A program made the position numbers and the translations under genes. Below are positions 62,885 to 64,000 of a DNA stretch of 64,000 nt, piece after piece; position 1 is the stretch's first letter; each line of letters begins with the position of its first letter. Source of the DNA: Amycolatopsis pittospori (GTDB taxonomy: Bacteria; Actinomycetota; Actinomycetes; Mycobacteriales; Pseudonocardiaceae); the NCBI RefSeq assembly GCF_013870525.1, contig NZ_JACBXD010000005.1:1-64000 (forward strand). Reading direction: 5' to 3'. The notes under the pieces were generated by a model, which did no database searches, was not told the DNA's origin, and was given only the letters and a program-made list of their open reading frames with translations.

Positions 62885-63228
62885 GCCAGGTCGAGGACGA
62901 GCGTCGCCACCGCCAGCGCGAGGAACGTAGCGGGGAAGGCGATGTTGTAGAGCACGCGGGCGCGTACGTGGGTGATGACGGCGCCGATGTAGAACAGCAC
63001 GAGCCCGATCGCCGCCGCGGTGCCGAGCGGAGGCAGCCAGAGCAGGCCGATCAGCAGTCCCGCCGCCCCGGCCGCTTTCAGTGAAGCCAGCGGCGGGATC
63101 CAGGACCGTGGGACGTGGACCTCGGCGGAGTTCTTCAGGACGAACGGGACGTGGGCGAAGTCGGCGGCGGCGATCGCGGCGTTGACCACGATCGTCACGA
63201 TGGCCACGGTGACATAGGCGGAGAACAT
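62866..63228 (-). CDS. DoxX-like membrane protein
   Basis: This 120-residue protein has four membrane segments and the DoxX-like landmarks PPLASLKAAGAAGLLIGL and LVLFYIGAVITHVRAR. The family is linked to redox or sulfur metabolism in some bacteria, with no firm role. ATG 63228 directly follows AGGAGGG, an unusually short spacing, so either initiation is atypical or an internal GTG start is used. It is followed on the chromosome by a convergent P-loop gene with a 19-nt overlap. Confidence 0.72.
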   Translation of the reverse strand: MFSAYVTVAIVTIVVNAAIAAADFAHVPFVLKNSAEVHVPRSWIPPLASLKAAGAAGLLIGLLWLPPLGTAAAIGLVLFYIGAVITHVRARVLYNIAFPATFLALAVATLVLDLAQAGGR

Positions 63229-63266
63229 CCCTCCTGGACGAGAGCCGCGCCCGAAACGTGACAGGG

Positions 63267-63968
63267 TCAGCTTCGCCAGCGTTCGAGGACTTCGTCGATG
63301 GCGGAGCGGATGCGGTCGCGGGCGGTCTGCCGTTCCACGCCCGCCATGAGGAGGTCGTCGTAGTCGGTGTCCAGATGCCGGATCGAGGCCACGACGGCGA
63401 GGAACACCGCCTGCTCGGCCAGTGCCCGTCCGGCGGCGGACCGGCCGACCCGGCCGCTGCCGCGCAGGCCGGCGTGTTCGGCGATGGCCCGCGCCCGGTC
63501 GGGCGGGCAGCCGGGGAACATCTCGGTGATGGCCTCGAAGAACCGGGCGGTGAACTCGACGTCTTCCTGGGCGCGGCGCTCTCGATCACGGCCACGGCGG
63601 CGTTCGCGGATGTCCTCGTCGGCGAGGCACTGTTCCTCGGCACTGCGCAGTGCCGCCTCTTCGATCAGGATCCCTTGCCGCTCGTGACGTTTCCGCGACC
63701 GGTTGAACCGGGTGACCACGGCGGAAAGGCGGCTCGCCTTCTTCGCCCGCCGGGTCAGCGTCGCGTCGCCCGACGGCAGGAACACCAGATGTCCGAGGTC
63801 GGCGCACTCGAGGCAGTGCGGTATCTCGTTCTCCATGAACAGGAGGTCGCCGGTGTCACCGCAATCGGCGCAGGCCCAGTCCTTGAGCGCCACCCAGACG
63901 ACGAGATCCGGGGCTTTCCGTTGGCGGGCCTCTACTTGCGCTCGTTTGGCCTCGGACAGCCCGGGCAT
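63267..63968 (-). CDS. DUF2293 protein with N-terminal zinc-ribbon-like motif
   Basis: This 233-residue protein has a CADCGDTG ... CLECADLGH pair of CxxC motifs near residues 33-57, probably zinc-binding, a basic charged middle (RRRGRDRERRAQED) and a C-terminal DUF2293 helical domain (VEFTARFFEAITEMFPGCPP onward) ending VERQTARDRIRSAIDEVL. DUF2293 proteins are of unknown role and may bind nucleic acid. ATG 63968 is used; nothing but 32 bp of upstream sequence remains in the window. Confidence 0.75.
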   Translation of the reverse strand: MPGLSEAKRAQVEARQRKAPDLVVWVALKDWACADCGDTGDLLFMENEIPHCLECADLGHLVFLPSGDATLTRRAKKASRLSAVVTRFNRSRKRHERQGILIEEAALRSAEEQCLADEDIRERRRGRDRERRAQEDVEFTARFFEAITEMFPGCPPDRARAIAEHAGLRGSGRVGRSAAGRALAEQAVFLAVVASIRHLDTDYDDLLMAGVERQTARDRIRSAIDEVLERWRS

Positions 63969-64000
63969 GATCCAGTGCGTCCGGAACAGCGGTTCGAGAC

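Overview
The window is a contiguous chromosomal segment of a high-GC actinomycete. Gene order and protein character point to the Pseudonocardiaceae (Amycolatopsis or a close relative). This rests on recognised families and remembered gene order, not on a database search. Core genes follow two blocks known from Mycobacterium: pknL / Rv2175c-like DNA-binding protein / prenyl synthase / metF (Rv2172c-Rv2176 region), and DUF3046-recA-recX ... miaB-DUF349-miaA-dapF-hflX-lexA-LysM protein-nrdR (Rv2718c-Rv2738c region). Codons are strongly GC3-biased, and many genes carry a TANNNT hexamer 6-8 nt before the start codon, which suggests leaderless mRNAs.

Layout. 1-3.2 kb: 5' part of a Ser/Thr kinase, its divergent DNA-binding partner, and an MFS exporter divergent from a CGNR zinc-finger protein. 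3.3-7.6 kb: carotenoid operon crtE-crtI-crtB plus an F420-dependent oxidoreductase, with all cistrons overlapping. 7.7-10.2 kb: a second CGNR regulator divergent from azlCD, a 163-bp foldback MITE, and a MerB-like protein. 10.3-19.2 kb: metF, a DUF885 hydrolase, an EamA transporter with a small upstream peptide, GNAT and YbaK proteins, a HEPN protein preceded by a perfect SOS box, an ACT-GNAT fusion, and peptide deformylase. 19.2-28 kb: the giant helicase Lhr, a membrane-anchored Hsp70-like protein, DUF3046 and recA-recX. 28-37 kb: small enzymes, the Entner-Doudoroff pair edd-eda, the succinate dehydrogenase operon, a tiny orphan cistron with a strong terminator, and tRNA-Glu(UUC). 37-44.6 kb: gluABCD glutamate uptake, a two-component system and an orphan TAXI binding protein. 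44.6-54.5 kb: miaB, DUF349, miaA, dapF, a drug-type MFS with an ArsR-like regulator, and hflX. 54.8-64 kb: a secreted propeller protein, lexA and its divergent LysM cell-division inhibitor, nrdR and the B12-dependent ribonucleotide reductase nrdJ split by a 355-residue intein, a P-loop protein, a DoxX-like protein and a DUF2293 protein.

The genes fall into several working groups. SOS response and DNA metabolism: recA, recX, lexA, the LysM inhibitor, the HEPN gene, lhr and nrdR-nrdJ, with four LexA-box candidates. tRNA and translation: miaA, miaB, hflX, def, YbaK and tRNA-Glu. Central metabolism: edd-eda and sdh flank a CRP/GlxR-type site; gluABCD and dapF supply and use amino acids. The most striking non-coding signal is a set of long, often perfect palindromes lying 0-46 nt past a stop codon, at least a dozen in 64 kb and in several sequence families. 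A second is the repeated pairing of a transporter with a divergent regulator across a very short palindromic intergenic region.
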